Origin: Acutalibacter sp.
Lineage (GTDB): Bacteria > Bacillota > Clostridia > Oscillospirales > Acutalibacteraceae
DNA length: 51,705 nt
Assembly (NCBI GenBank): GCA_020025775.1
Contig: JAHHRN010000009.1
Coordinates: 1 to 51,705, forward strand
Reading direction: 5' to 3'
Shown here: in pieces, positions 42,274-49,537 of the stretch
How positions within the stretch are numbered: the stretch's first letter is position 1
Layout: every line of letters begins with the position of its first letter
Notes under the pieces: generated by a model
Database searches by the model: none
The model's input: only the letters and a program-made list of their open reading frames with translations
Told to the model about the DNA's origin: nothing
Position numbers and translations under genes: made by a program

Positions 42274-43407
42274 TTATCCTTTTTTTCTAAGTTCTTCTGT
42301 TTCTTTCAAAAGCATTTCGGCGCAGTAGAGCGCTTCTTCCTCGGTGGTTTCATGTGAAAAACTGATGCGCAGCGCCGTGTCGATGCGTTCGGGAGAAAGC
42401 CCCATAGCTTCTAAGACGGCACTTCTGTGCCCTTTGGAGCAAGCGGAGCCGGCTGAAACCGAAACGCCGTGCATCGAAAGGAAATTCACGCTCACCTGTG
42501 AGGGAACTTCTGCAACAGAGAGATTTAAAATATAGGGCAGTGCGTTTTCGGGAGAGTTGATTTCAATCCCCTTTGCGCCCTGTAATTTTTCTAAAAGTAC
42601 GTTTTTGATTTTTGCAACCTTAAAAGCATTCTGCTTTGTATTGCCGAAAGCTTCCACAGCCGCCGCAAACGCCGCAATGTTAGGCATCGCCTGCGTGCCA
42701 GAGCACATATCGTTTTCCTGCCCGCCGCCGACGAGGTAAGGTCGGATATTTAATCCCTTTCGCACATATAAAACGCCCGAGCCTTTTAAGCCATGAACCT
42801 TATGTGCACTGGCGCTGAGTAAATCAATGCCGCATTTTTTTGGTACAATCGGCAACTTTAAGAAGGCCTGCACGGCATCCACGTGTAAAAGTGCCGGTGC
42901 ATGTTTCTTTTCGATAATGGCTTTGGCCTTGTCGAACGGTAAAATACTGCCGACTTCGTTATTGACCGCCATCATGCTGACGAGAATGGTTTTTTCATCG
43001 ACCGCCTGCTCGAGTGCATTGAGAGAAATCTGGCCGTTTTCATCCGGCTCTAAATAAACGATTTCGAAGCCCTCTTCCGAAAGACGCTCCATGCATTTTA
43101 ACACGCTCGGATGCTCCATAGCGGTAGTTACGATTTTATTGCCCTTATGCTTTAAAAGCTTCGCCGCACCAAAAATGGCGGTATTGTTGGAAACCGTGCC
43201 GCAGGGGGTAAAATAAATTTCACTGCTCTCGGCTTTTAAGGGCTTTGCGAGGGTGTTTCTTGCACTCTCTAAAAGCTGTAATGCCGCAAAGCCATGCGCG
43301 TGCAAAGATGACGGATTGCCGAAAACCTCGGTCATGGCTTTGGTTGCCGCTTCGACCGCCTGTTTACAAGGCTTGGTCGTTGCGCTGTTATCTAAATAGC
43401 ACTCCAA
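42274..43407 (-). CDS. Cysteine desulfurase, NifS/IscS family
   Basis: A 377-residue PLP enzyme that takes sulfur from cysteine as an enzyme-bound persulfide. It opens with YLDNSATTKP. The PLP lysine lies in ASAHKVHGLKGSGVLYV, and the catalytic Cys is in SAGSACSKGHRS. The upstream MEHPS segment is typical. The start is TTG with AAAGGAG about nine bases upstream. It is first in the minus-strand run and pairs with thiI, like the dedicated NifZ-ThiI pair of Bacillus, so tRNA thiolation is its likely main job rather than iron-sulfur assembly. Confidence 0.93.
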   Translation of the reverse strand: MECYLDNSATTKPCKQAVEAATKAMTEVFGNPSSLHAHGFAALQLLESARNTLAKPLKAESSEIYFTPCGTVSNNTAIFGAAKLLKHKGNKIVTTAMEHPSVLKCMERLSEEGFEIVYLEPDENGQISLNALEQAVDEKTILVSMMAVNNEVGSILPFDKAKAIIEKKHAPALLHVDAVQAFLKLPIVPKKCGIDLLSASAHKVHGLKGSGVLYVRKGLNIRPYLVGGGQENDMCSGTQAMPNIAAFAAAVEAFGNTKQNAFKVAKIKNVLLEKLQGAKGIEINSPENALPYILNLSVAEVPSQVSVNFLSMHGVSVSAGSACSKGHRSAVLEAMGLSPERIDTALRISFSHETTEEEALYCAEMLLKETEELRKKG

Positions 43408-43453
43408 AAATGAACGCTCCTTTTACATTTTAACTACAATTTTTCAATTTTTT

Positions 43454-43482
43454 ATTATACACGAAAACTTACGGTTTGGCAA
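43454..43482 (-). promoter_or_regulatory. Promoter of the cysteine desulfurase-thiI-pncC-sortase run
   Basis: Minus strand TTGCCA (43477-43482), 17-nt spacer, TATAAT (43454-43459). I see no clear terminator from here to 32,684, so up to ten genes may share this promoter. Internal promoters cannot be excluded. Confidence 0.75.
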
Positions 43483-43570
43483 ATAAAACAAGCGGAATTT
43501 TACGGATTTTTCATAAAAAATTTTGTATAATTTTGAAATTTGAGGAAATTCTAAAAAAGAGGTGAAGATT

Positions 43571-44914
43571 ATGGAAAAAATGATGTCTAAACGCGGAAAA
43601 ATCCGCCTTGCATCCTTTTTAATTTTTGTGATTTGCGTGCTGTCTGTGTTCGCAATTTCGGGAAATATGCGTGCCAAAAAAAGCGAGCAGCAAATGGAGC
43701 TGGTCAGTGAACGTGCACTCTCCGATTTGGATGCCTATGTCAGCAATATGCAGGTGAGCTTGCAAAAAGGCATTTATGCCAATACCACCCCCATGCTCAG
43801 TACCCTTGCCACCAATCTTTGGCGCGATGCCACGGGGGCTAAAACCACACTTGGCATTTTACCGATTCCCGGAAGTGAGCTTTCCAATACCTATAAATTT
43901 CTTTCGCAGGTCGGGGATTTTGTTATGGCACTGCAAAAGAAAAAGGAACGCGGTGAGGGCATCACAACCAAGGAGCGCGAACAGCTTTTACAGCTTTTGG
44001 ATTTTTCGGATGCACTCTCCAAGGAGATTTCCGAAATGCGCCGTAAATTTTACAGCGGTGAACTGACTTTAACGGCAAATGATGAAGCCTTAGAAGCCAA
44101 TATGGAGGATGCGGCAACGCTTTCGAAAAGCTTAGAGGACACCGAACAAAGCTTCACGGAATATCCGAGCCTCATTTATGACGGTCCGTTTTCCGACCAC
44201 ATGAGCAACCGCGAATCCAATTTATTAAAGAACGCCGAGCCAATTTCCAAAGACGAAGCCCAAAAAAGAGCCGCGCAGATTTTAAATGTTGAGCCGCAAA
44301 CCTTAAAATTCACATCCGACGAAGAGGATGCCTCCCAAAGCTACCGTTTCAACGACGGCACAACCTCTATCGCCATTACCAAAAACGGCGGCTATCTGCT
44401 CTATATGCTTTCTTCCAAGTTCGTGGGTGAAGAAACGCTCAGTACCGAGGAGGCCCTTGCGGCGGCGCAGGATTTCTTAAAGCAAAACGGCTTCGAGAAT
44501 ATGAAAGAAAGCTATTATGCCATAAGTGACGGTATTTGCACCTATAACTTTGCGCATACGGAAAATTCCTACACCTGCTACCCCGACCTTATCAAAGTCA
44601 GCGTGAGTCTGCATGACGGCTCGATTCTTTCGGCGGATTGCCGCGGCTATATTTTAAATCACCACGACAGAACACTCAAAACGCCGAAAATTCCCGAGGC
44701 ACAGGCGCGAAAAAATTTAAGTCCGCTTTTAACGCCCTTAGGCATGAAATTAGCCGTAATTCCCACCAAAAGCGGCAAAGAAAAACAAGCCTACGAGTTT
44801 CACTGTAAAAACGCAAAGGAGCAGGAGCTACTCGTTTATATTGACACCGAAACCGGCTTTGAAGATGATATTTTACTGCTGCTCTACGGTGACGGCGGCA
44901 CTTTAACCAAATAA
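43571..44914 (+). CDS. ypeB: YpeB-like spore germination protein
   Basis: A 447-residue protein of the YpeB family. In Bacillus, YpeB is needed for assembly and stability of the cortex-lytic enzyme SleB in spores. A single N-terminal membrane helix (about 15-33) is followed by a helical region (40-210) and C-terminal PepSY-like repeats, with ISKDEAQKRAAQIL, STEEALAAAQDFL, and IPEAQARKNLSPLL. ATG at 43571 has AGAGGTG upstream. The upstream GTG is part of that site. No sleB gene is in this window. Its presence argues for a spore-former. A TATAAT lies at 43526, without a convincing -35, which would suit a sporulation sigma factor but is not proof. Confidence 0.88.
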   Translation: MEKMMSKRGKIRLASFLIFVICVLSVFAISGNMRAKKSEQQMELVSERALSDLDAYVSNMQVSLQKGIYANTTPMLSTLATNLWRDATGAKTTLGILPIPGSELSNTYKFLSQVGDFVMALQKKKERGEGITTKEREQLLQLLDFSDALSKEISEMRRKFYSGELTLTANDEALEANMEDAATLSKSLEDTEQSFTEYPSLIYDGPFSDHMSNRESNLLKNAEPISKDEAQKRAAQILNVEPQTLKFTSDEEDASQSYRFNDGTTSIAITKNGGYLLYMLSSKFVGEETLSTEEALAAAQDFLKQNGFENMKESYYAISDGICTYNFAHTENSYTCYPDLIKVSVSLHDGSILSADCRGYILNHHDRTLKTPKIPEAQARKNLSPLLTPLGMKLAVIPTKSGKEKQAYEFHCKNAKEQELLVYIDTETGFEDDILLLLYGDGGTLTK

Positions 44915-44915
44915 C

Positions 44916-44955
44916 AAAAAGACTGCTTCTAAAATCAGAAGCAGTCTTTTTTCTT
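44916..44955. terminator. Bidirectional terminator, ypeB and IdeS-like gene
   Basis: Fourteen-pair stem AAAAGACTGCTTCT/AGAAGCAGTCTTTT with a six-base loop between convergent genes. Confidence 0.9.
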
Positions 44956-46266
44956 TTAATCCAGTTTACGGCAAAGCAATGCCAAATCGAAGGCATCCAC
45001 TGCCCCGTCTTCGTTTAAGTCCTGTACATAAAGGGCATCTTCGTTTTCAGGTACATAATCTAAATTTTTCGTGTTTAAAATCATGGCGTCATAATCCGCC
45101 TGTGTGATTCTGCCGTCTTTGTTGACATCGCCTTTTAGAAGCGACCCCTCTTGCTTAGCAAAATATTCTTCCCACTGTCTTTCGCCAAGGGATACGGTAT
45201 AAATCGCCTGCAAAGCCGAGCCTTCATTGGGATTTTTTCGGTTTTCGAGGGTGGAAAAGCGCACATAGCCCTGTGCATCGCTAATCACATTGAAGCTTTG
45301 CATGGACTCACGCACCGCCGGTCCGCTCTGCACCAAATACTCATCCAAGTTATCGGAATCGCTGGTGAAAATACGGATCAGGTTGCCGTTTTCATCATAC
45401 TCCGCACCCCAAATGGTAATGGCGTGCGAGGTGCCCATCATATCGAGTGCCAAAACAACGCCTCTGCCGTCCAGAAACCACTGTTTTAAGTTGCGATTAA
45501 ACTCCTCGTAAATCTGCGCCGTTAAATCGTAGGTCGTCAAAAGCTCCTTACCGAATACCGGATAGAAAAATCCCGCTCTGCCGTCGGGCACGAAATTCGC
45601 AGGTTTACTCGGCGGGTAGGCATTGAAATCGGGCTTATAGCCGTTCAAGAAGAAATCCATGCAAAAATCCGGATGATACCCTTTTTTGTTGGGTATGTTA
45701 AACACGTTTCTGTAAAGCGCATAAACCGAGCTGTCCTTACCGAATACGGTTTCGGGCGGCTTGCGGTAAAGCTCCACATCCTGCGGTGCACGAAGTCCCG
45801 GCGCATTTTGCGGATGGAGTGCCAAATAGCGGTCAATATTTTCGCGGTTTTGCTCCAACCACCACTGCATAAGATTGGCAGAAGCGACCGCAAAGCACAT
45901 GTTGGAATCTATCCCCTGCGCGTCAATTTTATTAATATCATACCAGCCGTGACCAGGGGTAAAGCCCATAGCATAAAACGAATACACAAGCTCATTGGGC
46001 TGACCGACATTATAGCGCTCGGTGTATTTTTTAAGACCGTAAGCGGGATTCGGATTTTGTTTGGTTTCGATGGTCGGTGCGTCTATGCCCTTCGCCCAGT
46101 AGAGCGTGTGCGTTTTGCCCTCATCCGTTATATAGGTTTGCACATTTGCCGCACCTTTTTTCTCCATTTTCGGCATTTCCTGCGGTGCTTTTGCTACAGC
46201 TAAAAAGCTAAACGTCTGTAAAAGCATACAAACCGCCAAAAGCGTACAAATCGCTTTTTTCTTCAT
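44956..46266 (-). CDS. Secreted IdeS/Mac-like cysteine protease with dockerin
   Basis: A 436-residue protein. A signal peptide (about 1-27) precedes a domain at about 95-370 that reads like the streptococcal IgG protease IdeS/Mac (peptidase family C66): FTPGHGWYDINK, then SNMCFAVASANLMQWW with Cys124, PDFCMDFFLNGY, TSHAITIWGAEY with His281, and FTSDSDN with Asp303. These match the IdeS Cys/His/Asp set in order and spacing. A dockerin follows (about 378-436), with two calcium-loop motifs: GDVNKDGRITQADY and DLNEDGAVDAFDLALL. The start at 46266 has GAGGAG 12 bases away; earlier Met codons overlap the promoter (46299-46328). Target protein is unknown. Confidence 0.85.
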   Translation of the reverse strand: MKKKAICTLLAVCMLLQTFSFLAVAKAPQEMPKMEKKGAANVQTYITDEGKTHTLYWAKGIDAPTIETKQNPNPAYGLKKYTERYNVGQPNELVYSFYAMGFTPGHGWYDINKIDAQGIDSNMCFAVASANLMQWWLEQNRENIDRYLALHPQNAPGLRAPQDVELYRKPPETVFGKDSSVYALYRNVFNIPNKKGYHPDFCMDFFLNGYKPDFNAYPPSKPANFVPDGRAGFFYPVFGKELLTTYDLTAQIYEEFNRNLKQWFLDGRGVVLALDMMGTSHAITIWGAEYDENGNLIRIFTSDSDNLDEYLVQSGPAVRESMQSFNVISDAQGYVRFSTLENRKNPNEGSALQAIYTVSLGERQWEEYFAKQEGSLLKGDVNKDGRITQADYDAMILNTKNLDYVPENEDALYVQDLNEDGAVDAFDLALLCRKLD

Positions 46267-46298
46267 TCGTTTCTTTAGCTCCTCGTTATTTTTTTGAC

Positions 46299-46328
46299 AT
46301 TCTATCATAATCCCCCATTTCAAGTCAA
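46299..46328 (-). promoter_or_regulatory. Promoter of the IdeS-like gene
   Basis: Minus strand TTGACT (46323-46328), 18-nt spacer, TAGAAT (46299-46304). Its position excludes the upstream in-frame starts. Confidence 0.6.
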
Positions 46329-46389
46329 GAAACAAATTGTAAACCTTTCCGCCCGTTTGTCTCGTGCCTTTTAAGGCTTTTACAGACGC

Positions 46390-46430
46390 AAAAAAAGACT
46401 CCCGACAAAACATCGGAAGTCTTTTTTCTT
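46390..46430 (-). terminator. Terminator of the thiamine-precursor transporter operon
   Basis: Minus-strand stem AAGACTTCCGA/TCGGGAGTCTT (one wobble) with T-rich tail, directly after the ATP-binding gene. Confidence 0.85.
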
Positions 46431-47190
46431 AGGCTTGTTTTAAGCTTTCGGCAATTTGCTTTTTGTATTCCAAAAAGCGCGATGTCAAAACGAAGTCCTT
46501 GCCTCTGGGGCGCGGTTCTTCAATCTTGATTTCTGCCACAATCCGTGCGGGTTTGCCACCCAAAATACAAATGCGGTCAGAGAGCTTAATCGCTTCATCC
46601 ATATCGTGCGTAATAAACAGCGTAGTGAGCTGAATGTCGCGCATCACGTCGAGATACCACTCGTGCATGGCACTTTTCGTAATGGTGTCGAGCGCGCTGA
46701 AAGGCTCATCCAAAAGGGCTACACCGCTCGAAGCCAGATAGGTTCGAAGCAGTGCCGCGCGCTGACGCATACCGCCGGAAAGCTTCGCAGGGTATTTCTT
46801 TTCTGTACCCTCTAAGCCAAATTCCTTAAAATACGGCGCGGCTTTTTCGCGCGCTTCCTTTTTGGGCATGCCCTTGATAATCAGCGGCAATGCCACATTA
46901 TCAAGCACGGTGCGATAAGGTAAAAGCAAATCCTTTTGGAGCATATAGCTAATCTGCCCGGGCTTACCGGTGATATTTTCCCCTTTGAGGAAAACTTCAC
47001 CGCTGTCGGGCATATTCAGACCCGAAAGGATGTTAAAGAGGGTCGTTTTGCCGACACCGCTGACACCCAAAATCGAGACCAGCTCGCCGTCCTGCACCGA
47101 AAGGCTAATGTCTCCGAGCACCTGGTGGTCGCCGAAGCTTTTCTTTATGTTCTTTGCCTCTAAAAGAGGTTTATTCGGGGAGATATTCAT
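46429..47190 (-). CDS. thiZ: ABC transporter ATP-binding protein, thiamine precursor uptake
   Basis: A 253-residue ATPase subunit. It has Walker A (GVSGVGKTT), signature (KLSGGMRQRAALLRTYL), Walker B (GVALLDEPFSALD) and the H-loop (TLFITHDMDEA). It resembles the nitrate/sulfonate/taurine-type ATPases that pair with NMT1-like binding proteins. The gene overlaps the binding-protein gene by 20 bases and is last in the operon controlled by the TPP riboswitch, so it likely energises uptake of a pyrimidine thiamine precursor. The symbol is by context. Confidence 0.9.
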   Translation of the reverse strand: MNISPNKPLLEAKNIKKSFGDHQVLGDISLSVQDGELVSILGVSGVGKTTLFNILSGLNMPDSGEVFLKGENITGKPGQISYMLQKDLLLPYRTVLDNVALPLIIKGMPKKEAREKAAPYFKEFGLEGTEKKYPAKLSGGMRQRAALLRTYLASSGVALLDEPFSALDTITKSAMHEWYLDVMRDIQLTTLFITHDMDEAIKLSDRICILGGKPARIVAEIKIEEPRPRGKDFVLTSRFLEYKKQIAESLKQA

Positions 47191-48184
47191 TGGTAAAACC
47201 TGTTCCTGCGGGAAGTTCTTTTTCTACAAGCTTGTTGTCCCAAAGCCACTGATAGAAGCCATCCCAACGTGCCGGTTCAATGTAGCCCCACTGCTCCACT
47301 TCTGCCTTATACTGTGTGGAGAGCCACTTCTGGCTAGCGGTAACAAGCTCTAAGGAATCCTTTAAGGAGCCTGTGGTGTCGCCGTTTACCAAAATCTTTG
47401 CAGCTTCCTCGGGGTTAGCAATCGCATATTCATAGCCCTGCTTGAGAGCCTTTAAAAGTGCCTTTGTAGCCTCGGGATTTGCCTGCATAAATTCGTTGTT
47501 GCCGATTAAAATCGGGGTGTAATAATCGAATACGGGGTCCATATCCTTAAAGCTGAAGTAATCGAAATCCAAACCGCTGAGTTCTGCGGAAACGCCGCTC
47601 CAGCCGTAGTAAATCCAAATAGCATCGGTGAGATGCTCTTTGAGTGCGCCTGCTTCGTCGGTAATGGTATTGGGGATAATTTTCACCTTGGAATAGTCGC
47701 CGCCGTCCTTTTCAACGACCTGTTTAATCATCGCAAGCTCGGTCGGAATATCCCAGGTAGAATAGGTGTGACCCTCTAAGCCTTTGGGTCTGTCCATACC
47801 CTCGCCCTTACGGGAAATGATGCCCGAAGTGTTGTGCTGAAGGAGTGCCGCAACAGCAGTTACGCCGAGCGGTTCATCGCTTGCGAAGGCAGAAGCTAAG
47901 GTGTCCTGTGCTTCGATAGCGAACTGGGCTTTGTTGGCTGCGCAAAGGGTAGCGGAGGTGCTTTCACCGGGCTGAACCACTTCTACGTCTAAGCCATTTT
48001 CTTTAAAGTAACCCTTTTCGAGTGCAACGTAAATACCGGTGTGGTTGGTATTCGGTGTCCAGTCGAGGCAAAGGGTGATTTTCTGTAAATCCTTTTCTTC
48101 GGTTTTTTTGCCGCCGCATGCTGCAAAGCTAAACAGCATAGCAAGGCAAAGCAGCAAAGCTAAAACTTTTTTACTTGTTTTCAT
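47171..48184 (-). CDS. thiY: ABC transporter substrate-binding lipoprotein, NMT1/THI5-like
   Basis: A 337-residue extracytoplasmic binding protein. The signal peptide ends in a lipobox (LFSFAACGGKK). The mature part is NMT1/THI5-like, beginning ITLCLDWTPNTNHTGIYVA, with EKGYFKENGLDVEVVQPGES as in formyl-aminopyrimidine-binding ThiY. Aromatic residues such as the Trp and Tyr in WIYYGWSG probably contact the pyrimidine. It overlaps both operon neighbours by 14-20 bases. It would deliver HMP or formylaminopyrimidine to ThiX/ThiZ. Confidence 0.92.
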   Translation of the reverse strand: MKTSKKVLALLLCLAMLFSFAACGGKKTEEKDLQKITLCLDWTPNTNHTGIYVALEKGYFKENGLDVEVVQPGESTSATLCAANKAQFAIEAQDTLASAFASDEPLGVTAVAALLQHNTSGIISRKGEGMDRPKGLEGHTYSTWDIPTELAMIKQVVEKDGGDYSKVKIIPNTITDEAGALKEHLTDAIWIYYGWSGVSAELSGLDFDYFSFKDMDPVFDYYTPILIGNNEFMQANPEATKALLKALKQGYEYAIANPEEAAKILVNGDTTGSLKDSLELVTASQKWLSTQYKAEVEQWGYIEPARWDGFYQWLWDNKLVEKELPAGTGFTNEYLPE

Positions 48185-48956
48185 TTTCTTTTTCTCCTGT
48201 TCTCTCCCATGGCATTGAGAGTTTTTTAAGAAGGCTGACGCACCACATTAGTAAAAGGCTAATCAGCGTAATAAAGATAATTACTGCGAACATTTTGTCG
48301 AAAGCATAGGCTTTTCTGACTCTCGTCATATAAACACCTAAGCCGTCAAAGCCGCCGAGCCATTCTGCAATCACTGCGCCGACAACGGCATAGGAAGCAG
48401 AGACCTTTAAGCCTGCAAAGAATGAGGTTATAGCACTCGGAAGCTTGATGTAGCGGAAGATTTTCATTCTGCCTGCACCCATACTACGTAAGAGGCGCAC
48501 GGCATCCTCATCTACATTTTTATAGCCGTCTAACAGGCTGACCACAATCGGGAAGAAGGTTGTCAGCACCACCAAGGTGATTTTCGGTGCCATGTCGAAG
48601 CCCATCCAAAGCACTAAAAGCGGTGCAATCGCAATGGTCGGCACGGTTTGGGTAATCACCAAAAGTGGATAAAGCGCCTTATAGAGGAAATCGAATCTGT
48701 CCATAAGCGTCGAAAGCAGAAAGGCTAAAGCAATACCGATTGCAAGACCCGAAAAGGCTTCGGTCAAGGTTACGGATGCATGACGCATGAGCAGAGGGAA
48801 ATCGCTCACAAACGCCTTAATTACATCCACGGGGGACGGCAACATGAACGAGGGCACAGCCCCCGAGCCTGTGACAATCCACCACAGCAGAAAAACGGCT
48901 AAAAGCGCAATCAGCGGCGAAAGCTTATTGATGATGTTTTGTGACTTTTTGGTCAA
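48171..48956 (-). CDS. thiX: ABC transporter permease, thiamine precursor uptake
   Basis: A 261-residue permease with about six transmembrane segments and the BPD_transp_1 signature region: SMGAGRMKIFRYIKLPSAIT, with the EAA-loop-like Gly. It is like the SsuC/TauC/ThiX permeases. The start is TTG with GAGGTG seven bases upstream, overlapping the preceding thiamine-binding-protein gene by 32 bases. It forms the channel with ThiZ and ThiY under riboswitch control. Confidence 0.9.
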   Translation of the reverse strand: MTKKSQNIINKLSPLIALLAVFLLWWIVTGSGAVPSFMLPSPVDVIKAFVSDFPLLMRHASVTLTEAFSGLAIGIALAFLLSTLMDRFDFLYKALYPLLVITQTVPTIAIAPLLVLWMGFDMAPKITLVVLTTFFPIVVSLLDGYKNVDEDAVRLLRSMGAGRMKIFRYIKLPSAITSFFAGLKVSASYAVVGAVIAEWLGGFDGLGVYMTRVRKAYAFDKMFAVIIFITLISLLLMWCVSLLKKLSMPWERTGEKENENK

Positions 48957-49224
48957 TCGTCAGCACCTCGCCCTCCGGCTCGTATACAACCTTGATATAG
49001 GCGGAAACCGACGGCGCACCGGCACGAATCGCCACGTGCTGGCATTCCTTAACAATATCCATGAGCTGGTCATAGCTGTCGCCCTCAATGGTGGTTTCAA
49101 ACGGACCGACATAATAGTTAAGACCCGTGCTCTTGATGTAGGCGATTACCTCGTCTACAATGCGAATGAGTTCTTCTGTGTTTTTTGATTCAGGTAAAAC
49201 CTGAATGGCTACGCTGGCTTGCAT
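48925..49224 (-). CDS. Thiamine-binding protein, YkoF/MTH1187 (DUF77) family
   Basis: A 99-residue protein of the thiamine-binding DUF77 family (MTH1187/YkoF-like). Features are ASVAIQVLPESKNTEELIRI at the N-terminus, YVGPFETTIEG in the centre, and a final SAYIKVVYEPEGEV. The ATG at 49224 has GGAGG well placed; a longer in-frame Met at 49257 overlaps the riboswitch terminator and is rejected. First gene after the TPP riboswitch, and the fold binds thiamine or HMP. It may buffer the transported ligand inside the cell. Confidence 0.9.
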   Translation of the reverse strand: MQASVAIQVLPESKNTEELIRIVDEVIAYIKSTGLNYYVGPFETTIEGDSYDQLMDIVKECQHVAIRAGAPSVSAYIKVVYEPEGEVLTIDQKVTKHHQ

Positions 49225-49240
49225 TGTTACACCTCCATAT

Positions 49241-49283
49241 AAAATTAAAAACCTCACGATATTCCGAATACCGTAAGGTTTTG
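49241..49283 (-). terminator. Riboswitch-controlled terminator
   Basis: Minus-strand hairpin AAACCTTACGGTATT/AATATCGTGAGGTTT followed by T-rich sequence, between the TPP aptamer and the first gene. It should form when TPP is bound. Confidence 0.85.
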
Positions 49284-49299
49284 CATTTATCTTTTCAAC

Positions 49300-49395
49300 A
49301 AACTTCCTACGGCGGCATTATCCGCATCAGGTTAAGGGTTAAAGAAGCGATATTCTTTATCTCAGCCGGCTTGCACCAGCGCCCCTGTGTTTCGG
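49300..49395 (-). promoter_or_regulatory. TPP riboswitch (THI element)
   Basis: Minus strand. ACAGGGGCGCTGGTGCAAGCC and GGCTGAGA, then ACCCTTAACCTGATGCGGATA and ATGCCGCCGTAGGAAG, match the conserved TPP aptamer (CTGAGA, ACCCTT-AACCTGAT..GGATAA, GCGTAGGAA). It precedes an intrinsic terminator and the thiamine-binding/ABC transporter genes, so expression should fall when thiamine pyrophosphate is plentiful. Confidence 0.97.
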
Positions 49396-49420
49396 GATTG
49401 TCATTCAGTTTTCGTATAAT

Positions 49421-49449
49421 ATTATAGTCTCCTCCTCGTAAATTGTCAA
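49421..49449 (-). promoter_or_regulatory. Perfect-consensus promoter of the TPP riboswitch operon
   Basis: Minus strand TTGACA (49444-49449), exactly 17 nt, TATAAT (49421-49426), placing the start about 20 bases before the aptamer. Confidence 0.88.
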
Positions 49450-49483
49450 TTCATGGGAGAAAAGTTTTTAAAAGATTCTATAG

Positions 49484-49527
49484 GGAAAAAGCAAAAGCAG
49501 GAAGCCTAAAAAGGTTGCTTCCTGCTT
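49484..49527 (-). terminator. Terminator after htpG
   Basis: Twelve-pair stem AAAGCAGGAAGC/GCTTCCTGCTTT, followed on the minus strand by TTGCTTTTT. Confidence 0.8.
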
Positions 49528-49537
49528 TTTAAAAATC

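Noticed and set aside
42274..43407. Cysteine desulfurase as part of an iron-sulfur (isc/suf) cluster
   Set aside because: No iscU, sufU or other assembly genes are adjacent; the immediate partner is thiI.
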